Shown in pieces: positions 9,645 through 18,609 of a DNA stretch of 64,000 bases. The DNA is taken from positions 1 to 64,000 of the forward strand of contig CAUGYD010000010.1 in assembly GCA_959603585.1 (NCBI GenBank), given 5' to 3'. The stretch comes from Scatosoma sp900555925. GTDB taxonomy: Bacteria; Bacillota; Clostridia; Christensenellales; Borkfalkiaceae. Within the stretch, counting starts at the first letter, position 1; every line of letters starts with the position of its first letter. Below the pieces are notes generated by a model. It searched no databases, had not been told where the DNA came from, and was given only the letters and a program-made list of their open reading frames with translations. A program made the translations under genes and the position numbers.

Positions 9645-11557
9645 TGTCCCGCCTCCTCAGCCTTCGCCTGTTGCGCATCATACCACTGATTGACTTGGTG
9701 GAGCACCGCCCCGCCGCCGTTATCGGTATATTCTTTCACAAAATTATCCCAGTTATCCAAGCTGTTTTCTCCCGTGATGACACCGAGGAAATACTGGTCC
9801 ATATACGAATCTAGCCACTCCCCGTACATCTGCTGCGCGGGAGTCCGTTCCCCATAGAAAACGTTTTTCCGACTCTCCTTTTCCCCCTTGGAGAGCTCCG
9901 ACACATAGGAATACCCTCCGCTTGCATTGATGGTCTGTTCATAGATGCCGTAGCCGCTCTTTTCCGCAGTATTCATCTCCGCCGTCCCCTTACCGCTGCG
10001 AGCTGCCTGCATATAAGGATATCCGTACTTAAAGCCGTTGTCCCGTTCTCGAATCCACAGCTTATTGAAAACAGAGCCATATTCTCCGGCAGAAACCTCC
10101 TCGTACCATGTCTGCCAGTCGTAATCGGCTGAGCACATTGCGGAAAGCGTATCTTCGGGAATGCGGAATCCCGAATCCCAAAGCTCGTCAAAGACCTCAT
10201 TGAGGCGATAGTAGGAATCCATCGAATAGGGAGTATACCACAGCTTGATAGGCACCCAGCTGTAAAAGAATCCCCCCTCCGGCGTCGCGAGTGCGCCGTA
10301 TTTGTCCTGTGCGTCATCGCTGTAAAACATATCGTAGAACAAATTACACAGCTTTGCCGCAGCTTCGGGGTATTCGTAGCCTTTCCGAACGACGATATAG
10401 GTTCCGAGCCGGGTAGAATCCACCACGGGAAGAGATGTCGTTCCGTTTCGAGGCGGGAGTTCGATAGAAACCCATTCTGCATCGGGAGTATAGGCGTTGT
10501 TAATGGAAGATTGCAGAGGATAGGAGGCCGCGTGCCACATGCCCGATATGATTCCCACCTTTCCTGCAACGATATCGTTGGTGACTTTGGCGTCCGTATA
10601 GGTATAGAATTCCCGCGCAAGCAAGCCCTCGTCATAGAGACCGTGCAATTCCCTAAGGGCCTCTTTCATTTCGTCGGAGGTATTGGAATCGATAACTTCG
10701 CCGTCCTTTTCAAAAAAGGCATTCGGCTGAGCGCCGAAGATATTGAAAAATCCCGAAGCAGTATTGTTTCCCTGAGCGGCGAGCTCCTGCGTAATGCCGA
10801 TGGGAATGATGTCCTTTGCGGAGATCCCGTCGGAATACGCTGCAATTTGCTCCGCGTTATCGCGAAAAGCGCGCGCCACGTCAATCAGTTCCTCGTAAGA
10901 GGCGGGAATTTCTTTGCCTACGATATCTAGCCAGTCTTTGCGGATATAGAGCTTCTGCGCCGCTTCGTTGGGATTGTCTATGCTCGGAAAGGCGTACAGC
11001 TTCCCCTCTCTCATGCAGGTTTCCAAGCCCGGATAATATAACTCATCGAGATAGAAATTCTCCCGAAGCTTTTCATTCAAATACCAAAATGCGGTACCCA
11101 TGTCCTCGATAAGTCCGTTATCGCGAAGCATGGCGAAGGTCGTGGCGTCGTTGACGACGAACATGTCTGGCAGCTCGTTAGCGGCTATGAGCATGCTCAG
11201 CCGCGTTTCATAATTTGCGCTGCTCAAAACGGATATGTAGTCGATTTCGATATTGAGCTTACTCAGGGCGACATCATTAAAGGCATTATTCGCAGGTCCC
11301 GTTTCCGCGCCGTTATAAGTTGGCGGAATGTTTCCTATGGGGTCGTAGTCGATACCGAGAACCTTTACCGTAACCGTCTTGTCATAGGCTTCAAGGGGGT
11401 CGTAGTCCTCCCCGAGCGGATTTTCGGGAAGAGTGCCTGGATCGATGACCTCATAATCGTCGTAAAGAGGCGCGGGATTGCACGCGACAGAAGCAACGCC
11501 GAGCGCAGCCGCTGCAAGCAGCAATGACGCCAATCTCATAAAATTTCTAAGTTTCAT
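9641..11557 (-). CDS. Extracellular solute-binding lipoprotein (LplA/YtcQ type)
   Basis: 638 residues from ATG 11557, chosen because AGGAGG lies 9 bases upstream and the signal peptide then begins properly (MKLRNFMRLASLLLAAAAL), ending at SVAC. The mature part has the family-1 binding-protein pattern of the large LplA group: ANELPDMFVV, LIEDMG, KLYAFPSIDNPN, LYIRKDWLD and the C-terminal LDNWDNFVKEYTDNGGG. It captures an oligosaccharide or complex glycan for the two permeases downstream. The substrate cannot be read from sequence; the GH114-like enzyme and dehydrogenase upstream suggest an unusual sugar. Confidence 0.9.
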   Translation of the reverse strand: MKLRNFMRLASLLLAAAALGVASVACNPAPLYDDYEVIDPGTLPENPLGEDYDPLEAYDKTVTVKVLGIDYDPIGNIPPTYNGAETGPANNAFNDVALSKLNIEIDYISVLSSANYETRLSMLIAANELPDMFVVNDATTFAMLRDNGLIEDMGTAFWYLNEKLRENFYLDELYYPGLETCMREGKLYAFPSIDNPNEAAQKLYIRKDWLDIVGKEIPASYEELIDVARAFRDNAEQIAAYSDGISAKDIIPIGITQELAAQGNNTASGFFNIFGAQPNAFFEKDGEVIDSNTSDEMKEALRELHGLYDEGLLAREFYTYTDAKVTNDIVAGKVGIISGMWHAASYPLQSSINNAYTPDAEWVSIELPPRNGTTSLPVVDSTRLGTYIVVRKGYEYPEAAAKLCNLFYDMFYSDDAQDKYGALATPEGGFFYSWVPIKLWYTPYSMDSYYRLNEVFDELWDSGFRIPEDTLSAMCSADYDWQTWYEEVSAGEYGSVFNKLWIRERDNGFKYGYPYMQAARSGKGTAEMNTAEKSGYGIYEQTINASGGYSYVSELSKGEKESRKNVFYGERTPAQQMYGEWLDSYMDQYFLGVITGENSLDNWDNFVKEYTDNGGGAVLHQVNQWYDAQQAKAEEAGQ

Positions 11558-11671
11558 AGTGTATCCTCCTCTTTTCGGGATACGCCTTTCGTTTTCAGGC
11601 GTACTGCTCGGGAAGTCCGGCAATTTTATTGCAGGCGGACTCCCCAAACCGTTTCTTCAAAAGTTTCGGAC

Positions 11672-13231
11672 TCAATCGGCATAAAGGCTGAGTTCGCTCA
11701 TCCACATGAGGTTCGGACGGGCGGAAGGTCCGTCGCCCGAAGTCTGCACCACCCGATAAGTATCGGTCGGCGAAGGAGTATCGAGCTTGATTTCGCTTTG
11801 CAGCGTTTCATCCGCAATATCGGAAAGCTCTCCGACTCTCACCCATTCGCCGTCGATAAGCGCCTCGACATATACTGCCTGGGACGAATAAATCACGCCG
11901 TTATCAAACGCCCAATCGATGACCAATTTGTTCGCCTGTACAGCTTCGGAAACTTTCATTTGCGCCCAGTGGTCCAAAACGGTCTCCGCGCTCGCCCAGT
12001 TCGCCCATTGGAAACCGATGGCGTCAAAGTTTTCTGCATTGGCGACGTAACCGTCATTTAATGCGCTCGCGCTGTATCCGGTAAAGGACGAATCCACCTC
12101 AACGACGCCCCCGTTAGACGAATACAACAGATTGGCGGAAGAAGTATCGCCGTTGATATCTACGCCCTCGATCGGGTCTCGCACGGACAGAGCGCGCACG
12201 CCCCGTTCGCTTTTCGGACGCAGGCTGTACGGAGCCATGGGGCCGTCCAAAATTCTCCCCTGCATGGTGAGATACGGGATAAAATCAAATTCCCAGTCGA
12301 GGTCGTAAATTGCCTGTTTGATAACCTCCATGCCGTCGGCGGGGTAATATTCCAGCCCAAAAACGGGGAAATATTTCTTTTGGCGAACCGCATTGACGAT
12401 GGATACTCCCCATTGACGGTTATAGGCGAATTGCACGGAGCTTTCGTCGAGTAAATCGTATTCAAAGGTAGTCAGGTCATAAGCGGTGCTGAACAGCTCG
12501 AACATAACGCCGTCGAGCGACTCATAGACCGTAGGGATTACGGTGAAGCCGCGATTGAGAACCAATTTCAAATCCGGCCATTTCTCCTTGACAGTCATAA
12601 TCAAATCGCACATATCGTTAAAGGTTTCGGGGAAGCGGTCCACCGAGTCCACAGTATCAATAAAAATGCCGTCATAACCGTCGTCCACTACGCTTTGAAT
12701 GTCCTCGAACAGGAACTCCCTCCATGCCGGTGAGCCGGGGTCGGTATAATAAGATCCCCAATCGCCATTGGGAATGGGTTTATCCTCCTCGTCGTACAAA
12801 TAGTAGGAGCAAAATCCTCCCGGACCCAATCCGTCTCCCGTACGCAAGGGGTTATCCTCACCGAAAGAGATGTAACGAATCGTCCATACTCCCGCATCTT
12901 TGAGTTTTTTTAACCCCTCGGTGCCGATATTGTTGGTGATGATACCGACATCGTATTTGAGCATCTCCTCCTGAAAGACTCCGTAATTGCAGAAATAAGA
13001 GCTGACCTTGTTCCACTCCCGTTTTTGTCCGTTGCGGTCGCTATAATCCGCCTCCTGGCGGAACTGCTCGGGCACGACCTGCACTACCTGCTGAGTATTC
13101 CCCCCTCCCGAATCGGAAGTGCCCCCGGGCGCGTTCGAACTGTTCTGTCCCGAACCGTTGCAGGCAGCCGCCGAAATGACAGTCACCGCCGACAAGACGG
13201 TTGCGAAGAATGCCGATAGTTTTTTATTCAT
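11672..13231 (-). CDS. GH114-like glycosidase lipoprotein with a C-terminal discoidin-like domain
   Basis: 519 residues from ATG 13231 (AAGGAGG upstream; overlaps the previous gene by 8 bases). The signal peptide ends VISAAAC. Residues of about 60-330 form a TM1410/GH114-like barrel: VGIITNNIGTEG, WTIRYISFGE, WGSYYTDPGSPAWREFLFED and DDGYDGIFIDTVDS, where the Asp residues are the expected acidic active-site positions of the endo-alpha-1,4-polygalactosaminidase family. The last 150 residues (FDAIGFQWANWASAETVLDH, VYVEALIDGEWVRVGELSD) look like an F5/8-type sugar-binding domain. It probably cuts glycan outside the cell before uptake by the adjacent transporter. The fold is fairly sure; the substrate is not known. 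Confidence 0.7.
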   Translation of the reverse strand: MNKKLSAFFATVLSAVTVISAAACNGSGQNSSNAPGGTSDSGGGNTQQVVQVVPEQFRQEADYSDRNGQKREWNKVSSYFCNYGVFQEEMLKYDVGIITNNIGTEGLKKLKDAGVWTIRYISFGEDNPLRTGDGLGPGGFCSYYLYDEEDKPIPNGDWGSYYTDPGSPAWREFLFEDIQSVVDDGYDGIFIDTVDSVDRFPETFNDMCDLIMTVKEKWPDLKLVLNRGFTVIPTVYESLDGVMFELFSTAYDLTTFEYDLLDESSVQFAYNRQWGVSIVNAVRQKKYFPVFGLEYYPADGMEVIKQAIYDLDWEFDFIPYLTMQGRILDGPMAPYSLRPKSERGVRALSVRDPIEGVDINGDTSSANLLYSSNGGVVEVDSSFTGYSASALNDGYVANAENFDAIGFQWANWASAETVLDHWAQMKVSEAVQANKLVIDWAFDNGVIYSSQAVYVEALIDGEWVRVGELSDIADETLQSEIKLDTPSPTDTYRVVQTSGDGPSARPNLMWMSELSLYAD

Positions 13232-14525
13232 GTTTTTCCTCCTTGCATGGATTATCGGAAAAGCCCACCGACTTTTCAAACTGTTTCAAATTTATGCTCT
13301 CTCCGTCGTGCAGACGGGAGTATTCCGCCGCAAAAGCCATCATATGACTTTCGATAGCGCTGTAAATTCCGGAAACGGCGTCTATGTGACCTTCGCTGTT
13401 CTCGTCAAAGAAATCGGTGAGCAGTTGATTATCACCGCCGCCATGACCGGACAAATCGGAAGCAAGCTTATTTATGTCATAAACTTCCGTTTTCCCGTCA
13501 AAGGTCGTACAACGGATAAGATTCGTTTTCTGTTCTCCTTCGATTTCTCCTTGCGTACCCATGATGCGAATAGAGCGATAGACCTCCGCAGAAAAGGCAG
13601 ACATTGTAAAACTTACGGTAACGCCGTTTTCATAGCGGAGTGCAACGGTTTGGTGATCCACGACATCGTTGTCGCAGACAAACACACATCTGCCGTAGGG
13701 CCCACGCCGCAAGGCTTTTTTTACCTCCGCCAAACCGCCGGCAGGAGCCACCACCGTCCTTACCCAAGGCCGCTTTTCCTGCGTATCCTCTCCCAAATAA
13801 ATGCGCTCGGCACTGTATACGCAACTCTCCTTACGCGGACAGTCCACGCAAAATTCCGCGGCGTCCTTCGGGCGGTGCTCCGAATTAAAAAAGCTGAGGG
13901 AGCCAAAAGAACTGAGACATTCGCAATGAGAGCCGATAAGAAAATTGAGAATATCCATATCGTGACAGCTCTTTTGAAGAATCATAGGACTCGACCGCCC
14001 GCAATTGCTCCAATTGCCTCGTACGAAGGAATGTGCCTGATGCCAATAGCCGACGTTTTCCACGGCGTCGACGTTTACGACTTCTCCTATCCTGCCCGAA
14101 TAGATAATATTTTTAATCGTGCGGTAGAAGGTCGTATAGCGTAAAACATAGCAGACAGCGACCTTTCTGTTCAGGCGCTTCGCAGCGTCACGAATGGCAA
14201 TGCAGTCCTCGGGAGTAGTCGCGACGGGCTTTTCCAAAATGAGGTCGTATCCCCTTTCGAGACCCGCCAGCGCATGTGCGATATGCTGTTTGTCCTGAGT
14301 CGCCACAATCAGCACATCCGCCAATTTATCCTTCGAGAGCATTTCTTCCGCGCTTTTGAAGCAGCCTTCGGGAGGGATATGCAGGTCCTCCGCTGCAAGG
14401 TAAAGTTTTGTCTCGTCGATATCGGCAATAGCCGTCACCTTCATTCGTTCAGGATGAACTTTCTGATACTGCGCATAAGTATAGAAACCACGCGGACCAA
14501 GCCCCGCAATCGCAACCGTCGTCAT
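13224..14525 (-). CDS. Gfo/Idh/MocA family NAD(P)-dependent oxidoreductase
   Basis: 433 residues. The N-terminal Rossmann fold starts VAIAGLGPRG, with the LILEKPVATTPEDC motif carrying the conserved EKP lysine and the YVLRYTTFYRT segment. The C-terminal substrate domain ends GHGGGDNQLLTDFFDEN, typical of the sugar and inositol dehydrogenase branch. A CVDCPRKESCVYSAERIY segment with four cysteines also occurs in many clostridial members. First gene of the operon, about 100 bases after the promoter; GGAGAG lies before the ATG. It probably oxidises or epimerises the imported sugar. Substrate unknown. Confidence 0.88.
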   Translation of the reverse strand: MTTVAIAGLGPRGFYTYAQYQKVHPERMKVTAIADIDETKLYLAAEDLHIPPEGCFKSAEEMLSKDKLADVLIVATQDKQHIAHALAGLERGYDLILEKPVATTPEDCIAIRDAAKRLNRKVAVCYVLRYTTFYRTIKNIIYSGRIGEVVNVDAVENVGYWHQAHSFVRGNWSNCGRSSPMILQKSCHDMDILNFLIGSHCECLSSFGSLSFFNSEHRPKDAAEFCVDCPRKESCVYSAERIYLGEDTQEKRPWVRTVVAPAGGLAEVKKALRRGPYGRCVFVCDNDVVDHQTVALRYENGVTVSFTMSAFSAEVYRSIRIMGTQGEIEGEQKTNLIRCTTFDGKTEVYDINKLASDLSGHGGGDNQLLTDFFDENSEGHIDAVSGIYSAIESHMMAFAAEYSRLHDGESINLKQFEKSVGFSDNPCKEEKHE

Positions 14526-14629
14526 TTTTTCTCTCCTAAAAATTTAATGCTGTATTATTAAAGATTATCCGAAATATCATAGAACCGCAAAAATTTTCCG
14601 TCAAATCCCGAAGCTCTTTTTACAAATTC

Positions 14630-14658
14630 ATTTTATCATCTTTCTTTCGGAGTGTAAA
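14630..14658 (-). promoter_or_regulatory. Promoter of the first sugar operon
   Basis: On the minus strand TTTACA (14653-14658), a 17-base spacer and TAAAAT (14630-14635) precede the dehydrogenase gene by about 100 bases. Confidence 0.55.
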
Positions 14659-14730
14659 TGCACAAAATTCTAATCAATCCGCACAATCGTCTATAAAAAA
14701 TAATTTTTGTTCGTTTTTTCGGAAAAAGCC

Positions 14731-14759
14731 TTGATTTTCTGTTTTTCGTCGGATATAAT
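14731..14759 (+). promoter_or_regulatory. Promoter of the PocR/AraC gene, apparently giving a leaderless mRNA
   Basis: TTGATT (14731-14736), 17-base spacer, TATAAT (14754-14759). The ATG follows only 6 bases after the -10 box, so the expected RNA start is at or next to the ATG, and no Shine-Dalgarno sequence is present. The -10 box sits inside a palindrome, GGATATAATATCC (14751-14763). Confidence 0.65.
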
Positions 14760-14765
14760 ATCCGC

Positions 14766-15590
14766 ATGAAACTAATTGTCGATGAAGAAAAACTTTACGA
14801 GCTCTTAAAAGATTTTCATCAGCTCACCAAATTGAAGGTATCTTTTTCCAAGGACTACGATACGCCCATTTTAGGGGTACCGCATAATATCTGCGAACTC
14901 TGCCGCTATAAACAGAAGGATCGCGATTTTTACCTCCGATGTAAAGAAAGCGATAAAAAGGCGTATGCGATAGCCTCGCGAAGCGATGACACATATATTT
15001 ATGAATGTCACTATCATTTGACGGAAGCCCTTCAACCGGTGGTCATTTACGGAAAGCACGTCGGTTATTTTCAGATAGGTCAAATGTTGGGCGACCGCGA
15101 AAAATTTATCCGCCTCAATGCCCCCGATTCCTATGAGCTTTCCCTGCTCGCCGAGTTAGCGTCCCCCACTCCCGACACTCTGCGTTCTGCGGCGGCGATT
15201 TTGTCTTGCCTTGCAAAGTACACTGTAATCGACCGATATATCGGTCTGAGCGCTCAACAAAGCCTGGACGCGGTGCTCGAGTATATCGGCGAACACTATC
15301 GGGAACGCATTACTGTTTCCGATTTGTGCCGTATTTTTCATTATAGCCGTCCGTCGCTGTTCATGCATTTCAAAAATGAGCTCAACCAGGGAATTACCTC
15401 CTATATTAACGAACTGCGTTTGGAAAAGAGTAAAACGCTTCTGCAAGAGAATCATTCCATAAAGGAAACTGCGGGGCTCGTGGGCTTTGAGGACGCCAAT
15501 TACTTTTCCCGAATCTTCAAGAAAAAGTACGGAATATCCCCTTCTGATTTCTCCAAGTCAAGATTACCCCCCCCCCCCCGTCGATTATAA
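14766..15590 (+). CDS. AraC-family regulator with a PocR sensory domain
   Basis: 274 residues. Residues 5-155 form a PocR-type ligand-binding domain (LTKLKVSFSKDYD, then a CELCR...C...C cysteine set and HVGYFQIGQML). Residues 165-265 are two AraC helix-turn-helix motifs (ITVSDLCRIFHYSRPSLFMH and IKETAGLVGFEDANYFSRIF). It is divergent from the sugar operon and is its likely activator. The 3' end contains a run of 13 C (15567-15579) giving four prolines just before the stop; one base more or less would change and extend the tail beyond the DNA-binding domain. No ribosome site is seen; see the promoter entry. Confidence 0.88.
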   Translation: MKLIVDEEKLYELLKDFHQLTKLKVSFSKDYDTPILGVPHNICELCRYKQKDRDFYLRCKESDKKAYAIASRSDDTYIYECHYHLTEALQPVVIYGKHVGYFQIGQMLGDREKFIRLNAPDSYELSLLAELASPTPDTLRSAAAILSCLAKYTVIDRYIGLSAQQSLDAVLEYIGEHYRERITVSDLCRIFHYSRPSLFMHFKNELNQGITSYINELRLEKSKTLLQENHSIKETAGLVGFEDANYFSRIFKKKYGISPSDFSKSRLPPPPRRL

Positions 15591-15832
15591 AAATGCCGTT
15601 TCTGTTCATTTCCTTTACATTTCTGTCCTTATCGAGCTTTCTCATATTTCAAATTTATATATCTGTATGTTTTCTTGTATTCGCTGAAATTCCTCTTAGG
15701 GAGACTCATTAACGAATGCCTCGGGAAGATATATCCATGAATAAAGTAAATATCCCCCAAATCGGGGACTTTCGTGAATATCGGCAGATTGTAGCACCAC
15801 ACAAGACCGACTATCGCATACAAGCAAGCCTT
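15591..15832. other. Intergenic stretch between regulator and IS relic
   Basis: I see no gene here. A small CCCCC-AAAT-CGGGG hairpin near 15753-15766 may be one terminus of the IS200/IS605 element. Confidence 0.35.
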
Positions 15833-16165
15833 TTATTTCCTTTTCGAGTTATCTTTCTTGTTCCAATTTGATTTCGGCCATTTCTCAAACGGATCATAGC
15901 ATTTTTGGGCTAAAATCAAAACTTCTGTCTCTTGATTTTCAATATATTTTTGTACGGCTTGCTTGTCTCCGCCCACCGTATTTATATAATATTTCTTGTG
16001 CCAAAATCCGTGGTTTCGGTATACAAATTTCATATCCCATATTAATTTGAAAGGTCGGAAAAGATTTCTCTTCCCCGACCGTGAATTTGCTGTTCTGATA
16101 TATTTTAATCTCTTTTTTTATCCCCAAGGATATTTACCTTGGGCTAAACTATTTGTGTCAGTCAT
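15833..16165 (-). pseudogene. tnpA: IS200/IS605 family TnpA transposase relic A
   Basis: The N-terminus is recognisable from ATG 16165 behind AGGAGG (MTDTNSLAQGKYPWG, then a stop), matching the usual start of Y1 transposases. The C-terminus is recognisable at 15833-16033 (GFWHKKYYINTVGGDKQAVQ then KYIENQ, with the catalytic-Tyr helix). The HUH centre is lost. Inverted-repeat hairpins flank it: CCTGTGTT...AACACAGG (about 16177-16228) and a pair of G/C hairpins (about 15752-15768 and 16253-16273) that look like the subterminal ends. A second hairpin, CCAAGGATATTTACCTTGG, sits within the relic at about 16123-16141. It is an inactive copy. Confidence 0.75.
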
Positions 16166-16299
16166 TGACAAATCCTCCTGTGTTCTTTATTGTGGTTGGC
16201 ACCCTCACTTATTATAACACAGGAGAATTATTCTTGCTAAAACTTTTTTTATACCCCCACTTCAAGTGGTGGCTAATTTCCCCTTAAAACTATAAAGTA

Positions 16300-16334
16300 A
16301 TACGGTTTATCACATGTTTAGCGATAAACCGTAT
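16300..16334 (-). terminator. Perfect 12-bp inverted repeat after the nitrogenase-like operon
   Basis: ATACGGTTTATC and GATAAACCGTAT are separated by 11 bases and lie about 95 bases beyond the stop of the last nitrogenase-like gene. Only a weak T-rich tract follows on either strand, so it is a probable rather than certain terminator. Confidence 0.5.
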
Positions 16335-16429
16335 GTTTTGATATGGTCGATAAAAAGTGAACCTAGCTCTCTACCGTTATATTCCTTTTCCCTTGAGGCA
16401 AAGAAGCGTATATTTAGGGACGAGAAAAA

Positions 16430-17593
16430 TCATCCAAGCAATTTTTTCGTTATTGCTCCCATCAGACGGTATGCGCCTTCCGTCCCGATTCGTGCGTCCC
16501 GAAGGGGAACCTGCAAATCGTATGAAATTCCCGTATATTCGACGGGTATCCCGCACCGAACCTGCCTGCATACACTGTCGCAGGAAAGGACAATATCGTT
16601 GCTGTCATGAAATTTTTCAATCACCTCGTCCAAAGCCAAATACGGAAAATCCCCGTTTTTATGCGTGCAATAACACTGCGGATTTAACCCGACAGTTTCC
16701 AAAAAATCTTTTAATCCCTGCGCTCTGTCCGTATCTGTATAACATATGACGCCCCTTTCCTCCGCGCAGAGAATATTTGAAAACTGTAAAACGGCAAAAT
16801 CATATATTTCGTCCCTTTCGCTATGAAACGTTCGTCCTAAAATATCGGATATTTCCCTTAAAGCGCTATCCTGCGCGGCTTTTCCGAGTGGATATATATA
16901 TACATACGGCGTACCGAATTTTTCTTTCAGGTATTCCGCCGTACGTACGGCATATCGGGAGGTAACGATATTGATTTTTGCATTTCCGATATGTTTCCAT
17001 GCCTCCACTCGTTCGTTTCGGGTGCTGTCGATATTTAATTTCAGGCCGAAAGAACTCTCTATCAGCTCGGAGAGATATATATGGTCGCACTGCGCCTGAT
17101 AAGTCGCGTCTCCCCCCAGCAAATTGAAGGCGGATTCGGCAAAGGACTTTTCTTTTCCGACAAAACGGACCATGGAAAACAGAAAGGCTTCGCGCCCGCT
17201 GTAAAAATCGTCCGAGAGTTTTAACGGGAGCGTGAACATATTTACCCCCGATACGCGGGATATATCTTCGGCGTACGCTTTGAAATCGAAACCGAGCACG
17301 CTGCCGATAGAGGACGGCAAAAGCAGGATATTTTTATATCCGTCCCGAGCGGCTTCCTCCGCGGCAGTATACAAGCGGGAAAAATTGCCGAGCGCTATAT
17401 CGACTTCCGTTAAAGGTACGGAATAAAACGCCGACTGTGCCCTTCCCGGAGCCAAACGCATAAGATGCCCGTAATTATAAACGCCGTGTCCATTCGTGGA
17501 AAAATCAATAATCGCAAGGTCACGATACCGCGAAGCGAGATAAAACGCCTCCATTCGGGCGGAAGGAAATGCGGCATATTTGTTTAACGGCAT
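16430..17593 (-). CDS. Nitrogenase component-1-like protein without N-terminal cysteine ligands (NifK-like position)
   Basis: 387 residues from ATG 17593, overlapping the previous gene by 10 bases. It has the component-1 layout: an N-terminal Rossmann-like part with TEVDIALGNFSRLYTAAEEA, then LLLPSSIGSVLGFDF, which occupies the place of the usual T-T-C-x4-IGDD segment, a second part around GNAKINIVTSRYAVRTAEYL, and an end ARIGTEGAYRLMG. The three N-terminal cysteines that bind the cluster in NifD/NifK relatives are absent (Ser and His/Gly stand there). Instead three cysteines lie close together near the C-terminus (C338, C342, C347 in CDSVCRQVRC). Its neighbour retains the N-terminal cysteines, so the pair would be an asymmetric heterodimer. 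The superfamily assignment is by pattern; function unknown. Confidence 0.7.
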   Translation of the reverse strand: MPLNKYAAFPSARMEAFYLASRYRDLAIIDFSTNGHGVYNYGHLMRLAPGRAQSAFYSVPLTEVDIALGNFSRLYTAAEEAARDGYKNILLLPSSIGSVLGFDFKAYAEDISRVSGVNMFTLPLKLSDDFYSGREAFLFSMVRFVGKEKSFAESAFNLLGGDATYQAQCDHIYLSELIESSFGLKLNIDSTRNERVEAWKHIGNAKINIVTSRYAVRTAEYLKEKFGTPYVYIYPLGKAAQDSALREISDILGRTFHSERDEIYDFAVLQFSNILCAEERGVICYTDTDRAQGLKDFLETVGLNPQCYCTHKNGDFPYLALDEVIEKFHDSNDIVLSCDSVCRQVRCGIPVEYTGISYDLQVPLRDARIGTEGAYRLMGAITKKLLG

Positions 17594-18609
17594 AACGGAA
17601 GCGTCCTCCTCAATAAATAAAGCAATCGGTGAAATCCGTACAGACCGGAAATCTCCTCCCCGCAATCGGATAAGTCGAGTACAGCCTCACTCTCCCGCAA
17701 AATCCGCGAGTCGTGATACAGCACTATTTCCGTATCCTCTTTCAGCGCCTTACAGCGAGCATAGGCGTCCCCGCAAAATCCGTCGAATAAGATACGGCGC
17801 ACGCGTACCCCGTATTTTTGTAAAAATAAAGCATATTCATACGCAAACGGAGCATATATGTCCAGCCGCGAAAGCCCCTTCAATTTCTTTGTAATATCTT
17901 CCGCTTCTTCTATTTCCCGCTCTGTAATCCCCAAAAGATTACCGCGCGCGCGGTAAAAATCAAAATCGTGAAAATGTACGTCGTCAATCGTTTCCAAAGA
18001 ATATCGCGCGGACAGATGCGAAAGAAGTCTCAAGAATTTCTCGGATTGAACGATATGCGTTTTCGCATTCAGTTTTTCTCTGATGTCCGCAAAACTGCGC
18101 TCCTCCCCTCCGCCTCTCCATACCTGTACTTTTTCAATCGGATTGGGCTTTATATCCTTCAACAGAACATAGTACAAATCCGACAGACAATCATAGGAAG
18201 ATATTCCCGCGTAATCGGGAGCGGAAATACAAACGACGTTTTCAAACCTCGTCCCGATAAAGCTCTCTATATCGAGGTTCATGAGGCACGGAATACAGGT
18301 AAGAATACATACGATTCGATTTTCGGTGCGGGACATTTCTTCCAGAGCGCGTTCTATCCCGCTCAAATCGCCAAGGACGATTTCGGTATCCGTCAGCTGA
18401 TAAGCCCAATTTTTTCTGCCTGCGGGAAATTCTATCTTTCGGGAATAAAAACAACATTCCCCTACTCCGATTACCAAAACGTCTAACCCGCCGATGCCGA
18501 CGATTTCCTCTAAAAGCACATCCATCGCACAATGTTCCGCGCAGGCAACCGAAGCCGAAGAAAAATAAGGCGTTTTTTTGAGTGTACGAGCGGTAACAGG
18601 TTCATTCAT
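17584..18609 (-). CDS. Nitrogenase component-1-like protein with cysteine ligands (NifD-like position)
   Basis: 341 residues, shorter than NifD (about 480) and in the range of the smaller nitrogenase-like reductases. Cysteines fall at the three usual places: C23/C27 (ACAEHCAM), C52/C53 (GVGECCFYSRK) and C101/C105/C108 (CILTCIPCLM), followed by NLDIESFIGTRF. DTEIVLGDLSGIERALEE matches the segment that follows the second ligand in the family. The start overlaps the NifH-like gene by 8 bases. It lacks the FeMo-cofactor Cys275/His442 region of true NifD, as far as can be seen by eye. It is the likely catalytic partner of the NifH-like protein; substrate unknown. Confidence 0.75.
   Translation of the reverse strand: MNEPVTARTLKKTPYFSSASVACAEHCAMDVLLEEIVGIGGLDVLVIGVGECCFYSRKIEFPAGRKNWAYQLTDTEIVLGDLSGIERALEEMSRTENRIVCILTCIPCLMNLDIESFIGTRFENVVCISAPDYAGISSYDCLSDLYYVLLKDIKPNPIEKVQVWRGGGEERSFADIREKLNAKTHIVQSEKFLRLLSHLSARYSLETIDDVHFHDFDFYRARGNLLGITEREIEEAEDITKKLKGLSRLDIYAPFAYEYALFLQKYGVRVRRILFDGFCGDAYARCKALKEDTEIVLYHDSRILRESEAVLDLSDCGEEISGLYGFHRLLYLLRRTLPLCR

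Noticed and set aside
13119..14144. Plus-strand open frame of 341 codons
   Set aside because: Antisense shadow of the Gfo/Idh/MocA gene; composition typical of a complementary frame.
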